DNA from: DATDAH01 sp036525535
GTDB taxonomy: Bacteria; Actinomycetota; Acidimicrobiia; Acidimicrobiales; DATDAH01
DNA: 7,946 nt
Direction of reading: 5' to 3'
NCBI GenBank assembly: GCA_036525535.1
Contig: DATDAH010000297.1
Coordinates: 1 to 7,946 of the forward strand
The notes below the pieces were generated by a model. The model was given only the letters and a program-made list of their open reading frames with translations. It was not told the origin of the DNA and did not search any database. The translations under genes were made by a program, and so were the position numbers. Below, one piece after another: positions 6,824-7,946 of this stretch. Every line of letters begins with the position of its first letter. Positions within the stretch are counted from its first letter, which is position 1.

Positions 6824-7165
6824 CTACCGACCGAGCTCTTCGCGTTCGTACTGGACGACGGCGTCGATCTCCTCGGGGCTGAGCTGGCCCTCCCAGGCGG
6901 GCATGCCGTTGCGTCCGTTGGTGACCACCTCGGTGTGCTCCTCGATGGTCAGGTTCGCCTCGACCGCACCGTCCCCCAACTGCGGGCCGACGCCGCCCTC
7001 GCCGTCCGGACCGTGGCAGCGGGCGCAGTTGGCGCTGTAGACCGTCTCGCCCTGACTCTCCTCGCCACCGCCCCCTCCGGGCTCGGAGTCCCCACCGCAG
7101 GCGGCCAGGACGAGGGCCAGGGCCGGGGCCAGCGCGACCACATGGAGGCGGGAGCGTCGGTGCAC
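6824..7165 (-). CDS. Lipoprotein c-type cytochrome, single haem
   Basis: The 113-residue product starts at GTG 7165. It has a short basic n-region (HRRSRLH), a hydrophobic stretch (9-20) and a lipobox LAAC with the lipidated cysteine at 23. It is probably anchored on the outer face of the cytoplasmic membrane. A Gly/Ser/Glu-rich linker (24-39) leads to a small cytochrome c domain. C47-A-R-C50-H51 binds haem covalently, followed by HGPDGEGGVGPQL (51-63), and M88 in NGMPAW is the likely sixth ligand. The C-terminal SPEEIDAVVQYEREEL (96-111) is the usual last helix. It should carry electrons, partner unknown. An upstream in-frame ATG at 7219 would add an 18-residue extension before the signal peptide and overlap the divergent gene. 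GTG 7165 with a TANNNT box 7 nt before it is preferred. Confidence 0.88.
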   Translation of the reverse strand: MHRRSRLHVVALAPALALVLAACGGDSEPGGGGGEESQGETVYSANCARCHGPDGEGGVGPQLGDGAVEANLTIEEHTEVVTNGRNGMPAWEGQLSPEEIDAVVQYEREELGR

Positions 7166-7172
7166 GGCGCGG

Positions 7173-7178
7173 AGAGTA
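7173..7178 (-). promoter_or_regulatory. Candidate -10 box for leaderless cytochrome c transcript
   Basis: TACTCT on the minus strand is followed by 7 nt and the GTG at 7165, the same spacing as before the superfamily-dehydratase gene at 2687. No Shine-Dalgarno sequence is seen. Confidence 0.5.
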
Positions 7179-7203
7179 GCAACGCCATCGGCCGATCCAG
7201 GGC

Positions 7204-7209
7204 GATACT
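7204..7209 (+). promoter_or_regulatory. Candidate -10 box for the small plus-strand operon
   Basis: GATACT (four of six matches to TATAAT) ends 8 nt before the ATG at 7218, again consistent with a leaderless or near-leaderless transcript. With the cytochrome -10 box it makes a compact divergent promoter in the 52-bp spacer 7166-7217. Confidence 0.4.
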
Positions 7210-7217
7210 GGACGGGC

Positions 7218-7328
7218 ATGGGCCTCAACCCGTTCCGCCCCCAGAGCGTCTCTGCCGCCGACATCGCCATGGTCGTCGGCGCGGTCGTGGCCGTCGCCCT
7301 CCTGGTCGCCTGGGCCGTCTTCGGATGA
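7218..7328 (+). CDS. 36-residue single-pass membrane peptide
   Basis: The ATG at 7218 opens a 36-codon frame. A short polar N-terminus (MGLNPFRPQSVSAAD) is followed by one hydrophobic segment from about residue 16 to the end (IAMVVGAVVAVALLVAWAVF). This looks like a single transmembrane helix with almost no C-terminal tail. I do not recognise a named family. Its reality is supported by the ATGA overlap with the next gene (7325-7328), a promoter-like hexamer upstream, and the fact that it fills the gap between two divergent genes. A structural or assembly subunit working with the neighbouring cytochrome is conceivable but is only a guess. Confidence 0.65.
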   Translation: MGLNPFRPQSVSAADIAMVVGAVVAVALLVAWAVFG

Positions 7329-7543
7329 GCCCCGCCGGATCGCTCGACGACGACTGCGACACCCGCTTCGTCCAGCCCTACCAGGCCACCAAGGCCTACA
7401 TCTGTCCCGGCTGCAACCAGGACATCCCGCCCCGCACCTTCCACCTCGTCGCCGTACCCCGCCTGGCCCCCGACCTGCGCCGGCACTGGCACAAGAGCTG
7501 CTGGGACCACCGGGCCCGTCGGCGGCCCGGAACGGTCCGATAG
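7325..7543 (+). CDS. Small CxxC / HWHxxC zinc-ribbon-like protein
   Basis: This 72-residue protein begins at the ATG overlapping the membrane-peptide stop (ATGA), so the two are probably translationally coupled. The core PYQATKAYICPGCNQDIPPR (18-37) holds a CPGC knuckle (C27, C30). A second potential ligand pair lies in LRRHWHKSCW (H56, C59; H54 is an alternative). The pattern suggests one bound zinc. From memory, short actinobacterial proteins with YxCPGC...IPPG...LRRHWHxxCW exist, often annotated only as hypothetical or, doubtfully, as ATP/GTP-binding; I cannot confirm this here. The C-terminus is basic (HRARRRPGTVR), which could favour nucleic-acid contact. The frame is open upstream to 6935, but that part is antisense to the cytochrome gene and is not taken as coding. 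Function unknown. Confidence 0.8.
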   Translation: MSPAGSLDDDCDTRFVQPYQATKAYICPGCNQDIPPRTFHLVAVPRLAPDLRRHWHKSCWDHRARRRPGTVR

Positions 7544-7562
7544 CGGGCACCGTCCGCGCGGA

Positions 7563-7580
7563 TGTCAGGTCGGCCTGACA
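7563..7580. repeat. Perfect 7-bp hairpin TGTCAGG-TCGG-CCTGACA
   Basis: Fully symmetric arms (7563-7569 and 7574-7580) enclose a 4-nt loop. It lies between the convergent zinc-ribbon-like gene and yraN, 5 bp from inverted-repeat arm 2. Without a T-tract it is not a classic terminator; it may be an operator-like palindrome or one end of the repeat element. Confidence 0.7.
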
Positions 7581-7585
7581 GATCT

Positions 7586-7635
7586 GGGTACGGAAATGCG
7601 TCGCCGGCGACACGCTGGGTGGATCAGAACGCGGC
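7586..7635 (-). repeat. Inverted-repeat arm 2, at the yraN 3' end
   Basis: This is the reverse-complement partner of 316-365 (47/50 identical). It covers the last three sense codons and stop of yraN plus 38 bp of spacer. The 12-bp palindrome GTCGCCGGCGAC (7600-7611) lies in the non-coding part. Together with the adjacent hairpin it makes a unit of about 70 bp. Confidence 0.9.
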
Positions 7636-7946
7636 TTCGATGATCTCGATGTGGCCGGCGAGGACGGCGGCGACGTCGAAGCGGATCGTGCTCGGGCGGA
7701 AGGGCGCCGTCTCCAGGTAGCGGCGGGCGAGCAGGCGGAGCTTGGCCTGCTTGACCCGGGTCACGGCCTCGGCCGGTGTGCCGAAGGCGGCGGAGCTGCG
7801 GGTCTTGACCTCGCAGAGGACGAGCGTTCGGCCCTTGCGCACGACGAGGTCCAGCTCGCCGTCGCGGCAGCGCCAGTTGCGGTCGAGGACCGTGTAGCCC
7901 TGCGCTTCGTAGTGGCGGGCGACGAGCGCCTCGCCGTCGGCCCCCA
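7624..7946 (-). CDS. yraN: YraN/UPF0102-family nuclease-like protein (5' end outside window)
   Basis: The minus strand is open from the window edge to the stop at 7624, with 106 residues visible. It begins GADGEALVARHYEAQGYTVL and continues with DRNWRCRDGELDLVV, GRTLVLCEVKTRSSAAFG, TPAEAVTRVKQAKLRLLARR and a C-terminus IEIIEAAF. The motifs are those of YraN, a predicted endonuclease-fold protein: GELDL and CEVKTR supply the D...ExK of the PD-(D/E)XK site. Its exact role is unsettled. An internal GTG at 7842 is not the start, because the conserved N-terminal GEALVARHY and NWRCR blocks lie upstream of it. Only a few N-terminal residues are missing. yraN next to comM and dprA is a classic arrangement, here split by the cytochrome / membrane-peptide cassette. 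Its last codons lie in the 50-bp inverted repeat. Confidence 0.93.
   Translation of the reverse strand, partial: GADGEALVARHYEAQGYTVLDRNWRCRDGELDLVVRKGRTLVLCEVKTRSSAAFGTPAEAVTRVKQAKLRLLARRYLETAPFRPSTIRFDVAAVLAGHIEIIEAAF

Noticed and set aside
6774..7613. A 279-residue minus-strand frame starting inside the repeat element
   Set aside because: It runs antisense through the zinc-ribbon-like and membrane-peptide genes and out of frame through the cytochrome gene, with no domain; it is an artefact of repeat and GC content.
1..7946. WhiG/FliA-type promoter (TAAA with GCCGATAA)
   Set aside because: I found no matching -35/-10 pair on either strand, so autoregulation or a local target gene is not supported.

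Overview
The window is very GC-rich DNA with dense coding, GTG starts and several start codons that lack a Shine-Dalgarno sequence but sit 6-8 nt after a TANNNT-like hexamer. It carries the gene neighbourhood yraN - comM - dprA - xerC - whiG-type sigma factor - M23 peptidase - rpsB, all on the minus strand. That order is typical of Actinomycetota. I infer a high-GC actinobacterium, perhaps of the class Acidimicrobiia; this is a judgement from gene order and protein character, not a database match.

Layout in minus-strand transcription order (high to low coordinates): yraN (7946-7624, 5' end outside the window); comM (6726-5215) and dprA (5213-4161), one nucleotide apart; xerC (2568-1684), the WhiG/FliA-family sigma factor (1674-895), a degenerate LytM/M23 peptidase (845-252) and the first 50 codons of rpsB (150-1). 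Two units interrupt this backbone. Between dprA and xerC, on the plus strand, lies a gene for a flavoprotein of the 4-hydroxybutyryl-CoA dehydratase / 4-hydroxyphenylacetate 3-hydroxylase superfamily (2687-4117). Between comM and yraN lies a divergent cassette: a minus-strand lipoprotein cytochrome c (7165-6824), and a plus-strand pair made of a 36-residue membrane peptide (7218-7328) and a small CxxC/HWHxxC protein (7325-7543) joined by an ATGA overlap.

The backbone genes combine DNA uptake and recombination (ComM, DprA, XerC, YraN), a sigma factor, a cell-wall protein and the start of the rpsB translation operon. The inserted units look metabolic or respiratory and carry their own promoters.

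The most unusual non-coding structure is a 50-bp inverted repeat (47/50 identical) 7.2 kb apart. One arm (316-365) lies inside the 3' coding region of the M23 gene. The other (7586-7635) covers the end of yraN and the intergenic spacer beside it, next to a perfect hairpin (7563-7580). Weaker similarity continues to about 385, so the element is probably about 70 bp and possibly dispersed in the genome. Other points are a superfamily member that has lost three of four iron-sulfur ligands of the dehydratase, an M23 domain without its HxxxD metal motif, and a recurrent leaderless-promoter pattern. No tRNA, rRNA, CRISPR array, insertion sequence or prophage gene was seen. No gene-free stretch exceeds 300 bases; the longest is about 118 bp (2569-2686).
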